A DNA stretch of 64,000 nucleotides. Source: Sipunculus nudus. Its lineage: Eukaryota; Annelida; Sipuncula; Golfingiida; Sipunculidae. Location of the stretch: positions 93,952,723 through 94,016,722 of the forward strand of contig CM049309.1 of the NCBI GenBank assembly GCA_026874595.1. Direction: 5' to 3'. The notes under the pieces were generated by a model. That model did no database searches, was not told where the DNA came from, and saw nothing but the letters and a program-made list of their open reading frames with translations. A program made the position numbers and the translations under genes. Positions 47,695 to 59,470 of the stretch are shown one piece after another; position 1 is the first letter of the stretch; every line of letters begins with the position of its first letter.

Positions 47695-48255
47695 CTGTTT
47701 CAGTTATGTAGCTGATATCTTTAATACTTCCTATTCCTGTTTCAGTCATGTAGCTGATATCTTTATTTTTTTCACCTGTTTCAGTCATGTAGCTGATATC
47801 TTTATTTTTTTCACCTGTTTCAGTCATGTAGCTGATATCTTTATTTTTTTCAGTCATGTAGCTGATATCTTTATTTTTTTCAGTCATGTAGCTGATATCT
47901 TTATTTTTTTCACCTGTTTCAGTCATGTAGCTGATATCTTTATTTTTTTCAGTCATGTAGCTGATATCTTTATTTTTTTAAGTCATGTAGCTGATATCTT
48001 TATTTTTTTCAGTCATGTAGCTGATATCTTTATTTTTTTCACCTGTTTCAGTCATGTAGCTGATATCTTTATTTTTTTCAGTCATGTAGCTGATATCTTT
48101 ATTTTTTTTAGTCATGTAGCTGATATCTTTATTTTTTTCAGTCATGTAGCTGATATCTTTATTTTTTTCAGTCATGTAGCTGATATCTTTATTTTTTTCA
48201 CTTTTTTCAGTCATGTAGCTGATATCTTTATTTTTTTCACCTTTACCTTCAGTAA
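47695..48255 (+). repeat. 30/39-bp minisatellite with a splice-acceptor-like unit, about 16 copies
   Basis: TCATGTAGCTGATATCTTTA recurs at 47704, 47746, 47784, 47823, 47853, 47883, 47922, 47952, 47982, 48012, 48051, 48081, 48111, 48141, 48171 and 48210. Spacing is 30 bp, or 38-42 bp where an extra CACCTGTTT-type block is present. On the plus strand each unit reads CTGAT (branch-point-like), then a T-rich tract, then CAG. Minus-strand open frames of 78-92 codons (KNKDISYMTE repeats) are consequences of the period. Confidence 0.93.
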
Positions 48256-48657
48256 TTGTAGATTCCCCAAATGATAAAGTACATATAGAAATTATTATAC
48301 ATTTATTTATAGACCTTAGTTAGATGCTGGACTTCAGAGGCGTTAAATAAATGTATTATATATACAGTGAGTTCTATGGTCATGTCATATTGGGCAGATG
48401 AAACAACAGAAATTATAAAATGCTCTAGTATTGTATGTAGTTAAAATTTATGCCCAAGCAACCATATATGCAGACAGACTTATTAATAATAATACGAAAT
48501 GGCTGGAGTATTTGCATTATGCTTTTAAATACAACTATGTAAAAAATTAACTTCTAGGTGAGAGGATTTGATAAATTTCTATCTTAACTATGAAGTAAAT
48601 TAAACGGGGTGCCATGACAGACAATAACAAATTTGTTTAATCATGTATGAACACATA
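48256..48657. other. Spacer
   Basis: No recognised feature. Its last 8 bases (48658-48665) are the left target duplication of the hAT-type element. Confidence 0.4.
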
Positions 48658-49520
48658 ATATACACTAGTGTTGGGACGATATTGGTTTTTGATATCATGA
48701 TAATTATTCAAATTTTATCGCGATATACCGTGATATCGCAATATTTTTAATTATATATAATGGCATTAATAAGCCATCAATAATGGTATTTATAACAACC
48801 ACCTTTAAAGTCTTGACTTTATACAAGGGGTTAAGTATTAATATCATTTATACCTATTGTGCCAGTACCACAGAATGACTCATTAAGTGATTTAAGTTGC
48901 ATGAAGGTCCTGCAGGTGTGTAAGCTTGAAGCGCGGGAAGTCCTGCCCCCATCGTCGAATCACGCTTGTCAGAACTTTCCATCAGTTTCCTATAGCTACA
49001 TAAAAGCTGGTGAATCCCGGTGAATTTTCGGAGAGCGTGTCATACCAATCATGGCTAAATATACCATCCCAATTTTATATGGCAAAATATGCAACCCGTA
49101 TGGAATGTTTGATTCAGTGATGACACTTTTATGTTGACATTTTCATTCCATGCAATAAAAGAATAAATATGTGTATTTATTGCTCTTTCATTAAAATGTT
49201 ATTTTCTCCTGGAATTCTCAAGCTTTTGTCCTCTCTGATTCATCCTGCTACTTCCGGACATTTCCGACTAATCCCGAAGTCTGTAAACACATGGTTCCAC
49301 CCACACGCATGTATTCAAATACATGTGGTTTATAAAATTAATGTGATTCTTTGAAATAAATTTATTTTGAACCTCAAGGGCTTGCTTGTGAACCAAAATC
49401 GTGAACAAAAATTGATATCGTGGTATCGCGATAACAGGAAGGTTGACGGTATGATAACCAAAGCTGTCATATATCGTGATAATACCGTATACCGGTAACC
49501 GGCCCACCCCTAATATACAC
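48658..49520. mobile_element. hAT-type MITE, 847 bp, with 8-bp target-site duplication
   Basis: The element at 48666-49512 begins TAGTGTTGGGACGATATTGG and ends CGGTAACCGGCCCACCCCTA. The reverse complement of the end, TAGGGGTGGGCC, pairs with TAGTGTTGGGAC as an imperfect terminal inverted repeat. It is flanked by exact copies of ATATACAC (48658-48665 and 49513-49520), the 8-bp duplication typical of hAT transposons. Subterminal regions are rich in GATATCGCGATA-like palindromic words. No transposase frame is present, so it is non-autonomous. Confidence 0.88.
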
Positions 49521-49684
49521 CATTAGAAAGACAAAAATAAAACCATTATTATCATATAGATACATACATGAAATATAAATGTATGATATAACCTGGTGAA
49601 AACATGGTAATTTACTCAGTTTAGGGCTGCAGGAACATGCTGAGCAGCATAATTAGCAGGGGGGACTGTGATACCTACTTTTAG

Positions 49685-50970
49685 ATATTGACAGAGCCTG
49701 TGGTTCTTTTACATATTGACAGAGCCTGTGGTTCTTTTACACACTGACAGAGCCTGTGGTTCTTTTACACACTGACAGAGCCTGTGGTTCTTTTACACAC
49801 TGACAGAGCCTGTGGTTCTTTTACACACTGACAGAGCCTGTGGTTCTTTTACACACTGACAGAGCCTGTGGTTCTTTTACACATTGACAGAGCCTGTGGT
49901 TCTTTTACACACTGACAGAGCCTGTGGTTCTTTTACACATTGAAAGAGCTTGTGGTTCTTGTACACACTGACAGGGCCTGTGGTTCTTTTACACATTGAA
50001 AGAGCCTGTGGTTCTTTTACACACTGACAAAGCCTGTGGTTCTTTTACACACTGACAGAGCCTGTGGTTCTTTTACACACTGACAGAGCCTGTGGTTCTT
50101 TTACACACTAGCAGAGCCTGTGGTTCTTTTACACATTGAAAGAGCCTGTGGTTCTTTTACACACTGACAAAGCCTGTGGTTCTTTTACACACTGACAGAG
50201 CCTGTGGTTCTTTTACACACTGACAGAGCCTGTGGTTCTTTTACACACTGACAGAGCCTGTGGTTCTTTTACACACTGACAGAGCCTGTGGTTCTTTTAC
50301 ACACTGGCAGAGCCTGTGGTTCTTTTACACACTGACAGAGCCTGTGGTTCTTTTACACACTGACAGAGCCTGTGGTTTTTTTACACACTGACAGAGCCTG
50401 TGGTTCTTTTTCACACTGACAGAGCCTGTGGTTCTTTTACACATTGACAGAGCCTGTGGTTCTTTTACACACTGACAGAGCCTGTGGTTCTTTTACACAT
50501 TGAAAGAGCCTGTGGTTCTTTTACACACTGACAGAGCCTGTGGTTCTTTTACACATTGAAAGAGCCTGTGGTTCTTTTACACACTGACAGAGCCTGTGGT
50601 TCTTTTACACACTGACAGAGCCTGTGGTTCTTTTACACATTGACAGAGCCTGTGGGTCTTTTACACATTGACAGAGCCTGTGGTTCTTTTACACACTGAC
50701 AGAGCCTGTGGTTCTTTTACACATTGACAGAGCCTGTGGTTCTTTTACACACTGACAGAGCCTGTGGTTCTTTTACACATTGAAAGAGCCTGTGGTTCTT
50801 TTACACACTGACAAAGCCTGTGGTTCTTTTACACACTTGCAGAGCCTGTGGTTCTTTTAAACAATGACAGAGCCTGTGGTTCTTTTACACACTGACAGAG
50901 CCTGTGGTTCTTTTACACACTGACAGATCCTGTGGTTCTTTTACACACTGACAGAGCCTCTGGTTTCTCA
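49685..50970. repeat. 28-bp VNTR, 46 copies
   Basis: TGACAGAGCCTGTGGTTCTT recurs every 28 bp from 49689 to 50949. That distance is exactly 45 periods, so there is no net indel. Substitution variants (TGAAAG, TGACAAAG, CATTG for CACTG) recur in pairs, indicating block duplication. It ends about 75 bp before the candidate first exon at 51037. Confidence 0.97.
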
Positions 50971-51036
50971 TGAGGACATGTGACACTGATCTATATTTGT
51001 GAAATTCAAGCCGGAGACCAAATATTTACCAGAGTG

Positions 51037-51060
51037 ATGGCCGAGCTTGATGCGCTGATA
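51037..51060 (+). CDS. Candidate first coding exon, paxillin-family-like N-terminus
   Basis: ATG at 51037 has a good start context (G at -3 and G at +4) and encodes MAELDALI. This is followed directly by GTGAGTATAG at 51061, a strong splice donor. Paxillin, Hic-5 and leupaxin begin with a nearly identical LD1 motif (pattern M-x-x-L-D-A-L-L), and I recall that in vertebrate paxillin the first coding exon is similarly tiny and ends within this motif, in the same phase. Paxillin is a focal-adhesion scaffold whose LD motifs bind FAK and vinculin. The next exon, expected to start with A-D-L-E, was not found up to 64000; an AG followed by GCAGAT at about 60409 soon meets a stop. Eight codons can occur by chance, so this is a candidate only. 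Confidence 0.35.
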
Positions 51061-54000
51061 GTGAGTATAGTCTCTTGTTAGCTGGGGCTTGCTTCACTTT
51101 ATTGATCACTTAACCAGTGATACTTCAGTCAGGAGCGTCATTGCTATTTCAAGTCCATCCACAAATTTCTTAATTGTATAATCCTGGAACTGATGTGTTT
51201 CAATCCCCTCAGTAGACTAATATGGTGTTGAGAAAAAAAAACATACAAATATAACAGTCCATGAAACCCCTTTCCCCTTATAGTCGTAAAAGACACATCT
51301 TTTATGTGGTTCATACCACTCAAGATTTCTAATGCTCATTTGGATTGGTTAATTCCAGAAAATGTTATAAAGAGTAAATACAAAATTAATTATTGTCCTT
51401 CACAAGTGATTAACTTTAGCTCATTGCAGCTGTTCTGGGTCTCAGAGATGTTTAAGGTTTGCCTTAGTTGTTCCTTAAACTTGTCAGAGTAAAGTCATAA
51501 ATATTATTTGAAATATTTATTGTTGTATGCAGTGCTACATATAAGTAGGCTTAAATTTCAAACCTGGCTTTTATGTTACACTCACACATGGTAACATAGT
51601 GTTTTTTTTATATTTAAATGTGTACATGCAACTGTGCACATAAATATGGTTGAACACATGTATATATTATTTCATCTGTGATATCAAGTCATTACTGCTG
51701 TCATGAAGTGAACATGACAAACGTCCTTGGCTTGTGATATTGTTCTGGGTGCTAATAAAATAAAGGTAGACCAGTGCAAGTGGCATTTGTATTGGCAGCG
51801 CCTGCTTTTATTTTCACAATATTAAACATATCTGTTGTACCAACAAAAAATAAACGTTTGTAGTTATCAAACTTGATTAGGGTACCAGGATACATGGGGG
51901 ATGATGCAGGTGGTATGGTAATCGGTTATTCTTGGCAAAGATCCATGTATGTCTGCTGCTCAGACGACCCGGGTAATAAGACTAAACGAGTATGCCAAAT
52001 ACACTCAGCTGATTAGCCCTGAATGAGGAGTTCACTGGCAGTATTAAGGATATGATGAGATTTAATCTTACTTCACAAAGTGAAGCTAACTGCAGGATGG
52101 ATTAGAACCATGTTGAAGGTAGCCATGATTTTATAAAGCTGCACCCTCCCAAAGTATACTTCAGGGATCTATGGTTGTTCAGAGCCAGGATTGATCTGGA
52201 ATGATTAAGTATTGAGCAGCAGTTGGCCAACTGGCACATGTGAGCATTCCACACTCTCACTCTCAGGATACAGCTGAGCAAATGGTTGTCCAGCGTCAGG
52301 AATCGGAGAACGTGTCAGCTGACTGATAGCCCATCCCACCACCTCATCTCTCTGGGCTTCTCCAGCGTGTAGACCCGTGGCTCCTCCCTGTGGAGGGACT
52401 GGCTAGACATATCCAGACAGTAAAACCACCAGCATGACAGTTGCTTGCTCAGTATGTGAGCTGTGCTGACCAGGGCAGGTGAATTGGACTTTATGTATTC
52501 CTGGGCATTTCTCATGGATTTACCAGTACTGGATATACTATACAACCTTACCAAGACTGACAACAAGTAGGATACACAACACAACATGCAGTCCACTTAA
52601 TCTTTATTAGTGCTGTCTCTTCTTAAGTAATACTGTGTGAATAACTGGTTAAGAGACTGTTGTTGTATGGTGAATGTGGGATTTTTTAGGTGAGTATACC
52701 AATTGATTGCTACATACCATTGATTTTCTGCCTCGTGTGGGGAGATTGATCAGGCAATACGGAAGATATATGTGTTTATGTAAATAGACCTGCTTTTGAT
52801 GTATATTTGCCGACCTGACATTTTAGTTTGCATTGCATAACTGGTTATTATATATAGCTTTACTGAGATGAGTGACTTCAGTCACAGACAGCTTAGTTTT
52901 AGTTTTAACTCCTGTTAACAATTTGCTTGTATTGGGTTTTTTAGAAACGGTCTAGCACATGCTTGTAGTCTTGAAAAGTCATGAATTTATTTCATGGTTT
53001 TATTGATCTGTAACAGTAAATTAAAGTAAGGCCTTATTGATTCAGAGAAAGTTCTGGAAGCCTTTAATTAACACATCTAAGGTTTGAATATCTTTGATAC
53101 ACATCTAAGATATAAAGTATCAGTTAATCATATTGTGCACTTGTAATATAAGGTCCTCTTTTCCATAAAGTTAAAGAGAGGTTCAGAACTACTGTAGCCA
53201 GGTTCAGTGATAAAACTATTTCAGCATTGATGCCAAACATTCAGTAAACATAGCAAGTTTTATACAGAATTCCTTTCCATCAAACAAAATTTTTTCAGTT
53301 TGAATTATGATACCTGCAGTAAAATTTTAAATATTATAGCATGGGATTGATGGTTTTTGCTAAGTAATTAAAAAATCATGATCTATAGAATTTCTGCGTG
53401 AGAACTGGGTCTGTGACATGTGGTCCATTATGCTGCATTTATGCTTTATTCAGCTGTTGTCTGGGCATCAGCACCTGAGGGTTATGGGATATGTCATTAT
53501 GACAATGTGCAGGTACCAGGTATGCATGTGGTTAGTGTTATCCCGATCAAATGAGTTTGGAGAGAAAGACAGGTGTCACTGAGATGAGCTACTGCTGCTG
53601 GAACGAGTGATTAAACAGGCTCACTGATGGGAGATGCCCCACATCTGGGGATGGCTACACAGTAGTAATTGTCACGATGTAATGGGGTGTATTGATCAGG
53701 TTCATGCAGCCTTCACAGGTAACGAGACCAACACCTGAGAAACCAGGGTTAAGTAGATTTTTCACAGTCCTTGAGGGAAATAACTCATCAAGCAAGATAG
53801 TGTACCTCGTAAATGGTGTTCCCTCCTTTATTTTATATTTTAGGGATATATATATATATTAATTTCAGACATGAATGGAAATGAAATTTTGGTGCATTAT
53901 GGTTTGATCATCAGTTTATTTAACAGATTTTTTAGTCAAAATTTCATAACAGGGATATGAATATGAAACCATCCAGACACTGCACAAATCATATATATTA

Positions 54001-54626
54001 GTATTGGCACACTCATAATGTAGCCCATAAGAATGGACTCCTCAATTGCTTTATTTTAGTGACTGGCACAAGTCCATAGATTGTGCCTGCAGTTAACTAT
54101 GATTATAACACACCATACACAAATGTGCGATTTAACATATTTCCATTGATTAATGTTCAGTACAGCTGGCTGTGTTTTGAATATTTTACTACTGGAAAAC
54201 ATTAATGTTCTATTCACAGCACTATTTTGCACCAAGATGAATATATTTAAATAAAATATGTACACAGAAGTACACAGATCTGATGCATTATACAGGACCA
54301 CCGTCAAATATTTAATGCAAGATTTCTATTAATGGGCTGTTAATGCTTCATTTTTCTCTGGACAAATAAATCAGTTATAGGTATTACAGGTGCTTCCAAC
54401 TTTTTAGAATGGTTATTTTTTACTACAGGTCTTTCAACTAACAACATAATGTGAACATTGGTATGTTATAACCGTAGGAAATATTTTTATTCAATTTCCT
54501 TTCTAAGAGTAACAGATTGTTTTGTGCTATAATCCCAATTATCCCTTTTGTGGGCTGGCAACACAACAGACTTAGAAAATAGTTGTGTCACTGTCAGCTG
54601 CTAACTCTTAATGCAGTACTCATTTC

Positions 54627-54647
54627 GGGGGGGGGGGGGGGGGGGGG
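54627..54647. repeat. Poly-G run of 21
   Basis: Uninterrupted G homopolymer; potential quadruplex or length error. Confidence 0.9.
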
Positions 54648-55074
54648 CTATTTGGTTCAATACTCACGCGAAAAGCTTGAAATAATTATCCTGGAATTTT
54701 TATAATTCCCCATGGAAAAGTATCAGGATATTTATTTTCCCGTAATGCTGGGAATCTTGGCAGTGATGGCTCAATGTACCATGACACTGTTGTACTGAGA
54801 AGACTGAGAACAAGCCATCATTTGACATTTTTACAGACAGAACAATAACTCTCCCAGACTGTTTGTTTGTAGGACACACTAGGGGTCAGGTTTTTGGAGA
54901 ATTCCGCAAAAAGAAATGGAGAAAGACAAACTGGAAAGGCATAAGCAGATTATTACAACTTTTTAGAATAAATATTAATTTATCAATGAGTTTAAGTTAT
55001 ATAAAGCAGGACTTGTTTTCGGATTTGTCTTGTAAGTTCTGGTTGACTGCATCTACTAGTGTGATTAACATCCA

Positions 55075-55086
55075 CCCCCCCCCCCC
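55075..55086. repeat. Poly-C run of 12
   Basis: Short uninterrupted C homopolymer. Confidence 0.85.
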
Positions 55087-56895
55087 ATACAAGCCCATAC
55101 AATATATAATCTCTGTGTCAAATTATTTTCAAGATATTGCATGGATAAGAAATAGTAGAGGTTGTTACCTCCACCTGTTAAAAAAAGGGAGGCAAAGAAC
55201 TGAATAAGATCCAATGAACAACTAAATATCACACTGAAAATGAGTAATCTATAATGTTTATTAAAACAAAAAAAATGAAAGATGTGCCCATGAGGACACT
55301 TACTTTATACTTGTAACAATTTGTAGGTGGCTACTTTTCACTATTAAATATGGTAGATGTTTTACTTTTACAGAGGACATTACAATTGCAGTTTTTCATC
55401 AGACTTTATTTTAGGATCCTAATGTATACCAGTACTCTGATTAATCAGGTTATTCAAGTGTCAATCATAGTAGTTGGTTCTTCAGCGTGATCAAACAGTT
55501 ATGGAATAAATATTCAATACTCCTATGAGATTAATTGTATCTGCCAAAACAGAGTTTTGCGGATACTATGTTTTCAGCCCACCGCCGCGGCGGCGTAGGT
55601 GTCCGGAGAACTCCTCCGTAACCGCTGGGCGGAATTTTACGAAACCCAGTATTATGTTTGGGTCACATGTGAACTGCTGTGCCCCTATTTTGTTTTGACC
55701 TCTGATCTTTCCTCTGTGCTCTGCACCCATTTGTGCGTCTGTGTTCACACATAAACCCCCATATCTCTGGACTCGTTTGACCGATCGGGCTGAAATTTTG
55801 CATGTTTATACATCTTGCATAGGTTTTTGATTTTTGTGACAGGTGGCCCCACCCACCTCCCCGTTTATGCTCCAGACAACCATGCTAATATCTAAGGACT
55901 GGTTTGACATATCAGCCTGAAGTTTTGCATGTGTATTGGTCTAACATAGCCCTTTAACATACCCAAAACACCTGCAACTGTTTTTGCACAGCGTCCATCT
56001 GTTTGTCTGCCTTGGGATAAAATCTGCAGTGGTTGGACTTATTCACATAAAATTTTGCATGTGTATACTTCTTGGATAGATTTTTAGCGAACCTGTGAGC
56101 TTATGCTATGGCGCAGCGTCAGCTGTCCACCGTCAGCCATCCACCGCCAGCCGTCCGCCGTCCGCTGGCTTTCCGCCATCCATGGCTGTAAGTCAGAAAC
56201 CGTCAGGGCTAGCAGCTCCAAATAACATGTAAGAATTAGTCACATGTGAAACTTGGTGCCCTGGAGCTTATTATTGGGTATCTGCATTAATTTAGATTTT
56301 ATAGAGAAAAGGTTAAAAACCTTTAAAAAACTTCTTCTCTGAAACTGTCCAGCCAAATTGCCCAATATTTCACAGAAATGATCCTTGGAACAATCTTTTT
56401 CAAGTTTGTTTAAATGGTTCCAGTTTGGAGATTTATGGCCGAGTAACAGGAGGTTGAACTTAGTCATCTGTCCAAAAAAGCACACTAAAATTTAAATCTC
56501 AGAAACGGCTAGAGCTATAATCACCAAATTGTATACCAATGTTTGTCACATATGTCATATCTGATTTTGAGATATGTGTTTGATACATTGATGTGTTTTT
56601 TACAAGCGAAAATGTAATTTTAAACTCTACTAGCTTATACACTGATTTATGATGAAACTGTTAAGCTGATTGGTTTAAACTTTACAAGAATTATTCTATG
56701 GTAGGGTTCTGCCAGTTTTATAAGAATAGATTGGATACAGTTTTAAAAAAACATATTAGCCAATTGAAAAAGGCTTTCTGTATTTGAAAACAGATTTGAC
56801 AACATGCTGAGTTTCAGGAACCAAGTCAAGAGGTCACTCAGTACAAACAGGTGGGGTCCAGACATCACCATGGCAACTGACCTGGCTCTGGGGGA

Positions 56896-56962
56896 GTGTC
56901 TAGACAATGTGTCTAGACATCTAGACACAGCGTCTAGACGTCTAGACATAATGTTTAGATGC
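56896..56962. repeat. TCTAGA palindrome cluster
   Basis: Within about 60 bp TCTAGA occurs five times, including two copies of the 10-bp palindrome TGTCTAGACA and an overlapping CGTCTAGACG. The surrounding 56750-57030 has no other recognised structure and lies between B and C segments. Confidence 0.85.
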
Positions 56963-57035
56963 AGAATTCCCAGATTATTGGAACTATATCTTTCAACTGT
57001 TTGAAAAAACTTGGTTTGCATTTTAAGCGAATTGG

Positions 57036-58924
57036 GTTTATCATCAGGTCACATGTGAACTGCTGCGCCCTCATTTTTGGTTGACCTCTGACCTTTCCTA
57101 GCTGCCCAGCGTCCATTTGTGCGTCTGTTTTCACACATAAACCCGCATATCTCGGGAACTGTTTGACCGATCAGGCTAAAAATTTTGCACAAATGTAGCC
57201 CTTTGAAAGCTTTATAACATACTCTAAAAATGGTGGCACTGTCTGCAACCATTTTTGCACAGCATCATCTGTTCATCTGCCTTGGGTCAATATCACTAAT
57301 ATCTCAGCAGTGGTTTGACTTATCCGCCTGAAATTTTGCAGGTTTATACATCCTGGACAGCTTTCTCGATTTTATGACAGGTGGCGCCACCTACATTCAC
57401 CTTTACTCTGCAGACATCCAAGCTCATATCTCGGGAACTGTTTGACTGGTTGGGCCAAAATTTTGCATGTGTATAGATCTCACATAGCTCTATCATAGGC
57501 AAAACTGGTGGCCCCACCTGTAAACCACTTATGCACAGTGTCCATCTGTTCATCTGCCTTGGGATAAAATCACTCATATCTCAGCAGTGGTTTGACTTAT
57601 CCACCTGAACTTTTGAAGGTTTATACATCCTGATCAGGTTTCTCGATTTTATGACGTGGCACCACCAACATTCACGTTAACTCTGCAGACATCCAAGCTC
57701 ATATCTCGGGAACCGTTTGACCAATTGGGCCATAAGTTTGCATGTGTATAGATCTCACAGAGCTCTTCGTTGTAGGCAAAACTGGTGGCGCCACCTGCAA
57801 CTATTAATGCACAGCACCCATCTGTTCATCTGCCTTGGGATGATATCACTTATATCTCAACAGTGGTTTGACTTTTTCCTAAAATTTTGCAGGTTTATAC
57901 ATCCTGGACAGCTTTCTTGATTTTATGACAGGTGGCACCATGTACATTCATGTTTACTGTGCAGACATCCAAGCTCATATCTCGGGAACTGTGGGACTGA
58001 TTGGGCCAAAATTTTTCATGTGTATAGATCTCACATAGCTCTTCATCATAGGCAAAACTGGTGGTGCCACCTGCAACCATTTTTGCACAGTGTCCATCTG
58101 TTCATCTGCCTTGGGATGATATCACTTATATCTCCCAAGTGGTTTGACTTTTTCCACATGAAATTTTGCAGGTTTATACATCCTGGACAGCTTTCTTGAT
58201 TTTATGACAGGTGGCACCATGTACATTCATGTTTACTGTGCAGACATCCAAGCTCATATCTCGGGAACTGTGGGACTGATTGGGCCAAAATTTTGCATGT
58301 GTATAGATCTCACATAGCTCTTCATCATAGGCAAAACTGGTGGCGCCACGTGCAACCATTTATGTACAGCAACCATCTATTCATCTGCCTTGGGATAATA
58401 TCACTCATATCTCAGCAGTGGTTTGACTTATCCGCCTGAAATTTTGCAGGTTTATACATCCTGGACAGCTTTCTCGATTTTATGACAGGTGGCACCACCT
58501 ACATTCAGGTTTACTCTGCAGACATCCAAGCTCATATCTCGGGAACCGTTTGACTGATTGGGCCTAAATTTTGCATGTGTTTAGATCTCACATAGCTCTT
58601 CATCATAGGCAAACTGGTGGCGCCACCTGCAACCACTTTGCACAGCGTCCATCTGTTAATCTGCCTTAGGTTAAAATCACTCATATCTCAGCAGTGGTTT
58701 GACTTATCCGCCTGAAATTTTGCAGGTTTATACATCCTGGACAATTCTCTCGATTTTATGACAGGTAGCACCACCTACATTCACGTTTATGCTGCAGACA
58801 TCCATGCTATTATAGAACACACCACTCTATTCCCCTTGCCACTTAATCCATGCCTCACTTCACCCGTCCCACTCTGATTTCTGCAGATACACATAGTCGC
58901 TTGTTGACTACCCATATTCTAGTT
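57036..58924 (+). mobile_element. Family C element, 5'-truncated, with 276-bp internal repeats
   Basis: It starts within C (CACATGTGAACTGCTGCGCC) and lacks the 5' hairpin. The word ATCTCAGCAGTGG or a close variant recurs at about 57301, 57578, 57854, 58130, 58409 and 58684, a period near 276 bp. Each full unit holds two copies or variants of GGTGGCGCCACC (for example 57380-57391 and 57784-57795). The 3' end is TAGTCGCTTGTTGACTACCC, ATATTCTAG. Small minus-strand frames of about 60 residues repeat with the unit and have no support as genes. Confidence 0.72.
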
Positions 58925-59470
58925 TAAAAATGTCCTGGTCTGAAACTTGCAGGTCAGAAACATCCATTTTGCTGAAATCATAATGACTAAGGTAGATATG
59001 CATGACTTAAGAGGATCAATATTAAATTAAAAAAATAAACCTCCATTCATACTCCCAAACTTTGCACAGGTTCGCATTAGGCCTGTAGGCCTTGTTTTGT
59101 TGATATGACAGGTGGCGCCACCTACCTATGCGTTTGCAGTGCAGACATCCATGTTGATATCTCAGGACTCCTTTGACCGATCAGGCTGAAATTTTGCATG
59201 TTCATAGATCAAATATGGCTCTTTATCATACCAAATTCTGGTGGTGCCACCTGCAAAAGTTTTTGCACAGTGTCCATCTCTCTGTCTGCCTTGGGATAAA
59301 ATCATCCATATCTCTGCAATGCAATAACTTACCTACCTGAAGTTTGGCATTAAAATATATCTTGGAAAATTTCTTGTGAAGTTGGCAGGTGTCGCCACCT
59401 TCCATGCTAATATGCAATACTGATTTTGGCAAATACATGTAGTCGCTTGTCGACTACCTGTATTTTTAGT

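Larger units (their letters stand above)
51061..55535. other. Long non-repetitive stretch, possible first intron
   Basis: There are no A, B or C elements here and few tandem repeats (poly-G at 54627, poly-C at 55075). Less AT-rich islands lie at about 51900-52600 and 53400-53800. A minus-strand 93-codon frame (52315-52596) lies in the first island, but I cannot assign it. The lack of elements compared with the left of the window fits an intron or regulatory DNA next to a gene, which is inference. Confidence 0.35.
56083..59098 (+). mobile_element. Family B element containing nested family C repeats
   Basis: The 5' end is TTAGCGAACCTGTGAGCTTA, followed by a GC-rich GTCCGCC/CAGCC microsatellite (56115-56190). 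The 3' end is CACAGGTTCGCATTAGGCCT, GTAGGCCTTGTT at 59065-59098. B modules fill 56230-57030, a C segment occupies 57036-58924, and the late B segment follows. Confidence 0.68.
55536..59470 (+). mobile_element. Family C element interrupted by family B composite
   Basis: The 5' hairpin GTATCTGCCAAAAC, AGA, GTTTTGCGGATAC lies at 55537-55567, as in the copy at 43917. C sequence runs to 56082, is interrupted by B (56083-59098), resumes at TTGATATGACAGGTGGCGCC, and ends with TAGTCGCTTGTCGACTACCT near 59469. The flanks rejoin at a point in the C module (GGATAG-TTTTT) that is continuous at 31850 and 44535. Confidence 0.65.

Noticed and set aside
47678..48214. Minus-strand frames rich in K, D, I, S, Y, M and T
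   Set aside because: Translation of the 30/39-bp minisatellite.
49685..50970. CRISPR-like array
   Set aside because: The 28-bp units are contiguous tandem repeats without spacers, in a eukaryotic context.
52315..52596. Minus-strand 93-codon frame in a less AT-rich island, with a hydrophobic start and a charged C-terminal half
   Set aside because: No domain recognised and no splice context established. It could be a terminal exon, but support is too weak.
54863..55207. Plus-strand 114-codon frame
   Set aside because: Includes a homopolymer-derived Pro run and AT-rich translation; looks random.
57344..58359. Repeated minus-strand frames of about 60-77 residues (containing ELCEIYTH)
   Set aside because: They repeat with the 276-bp C unit and accumulate stops; element interior, not genes.
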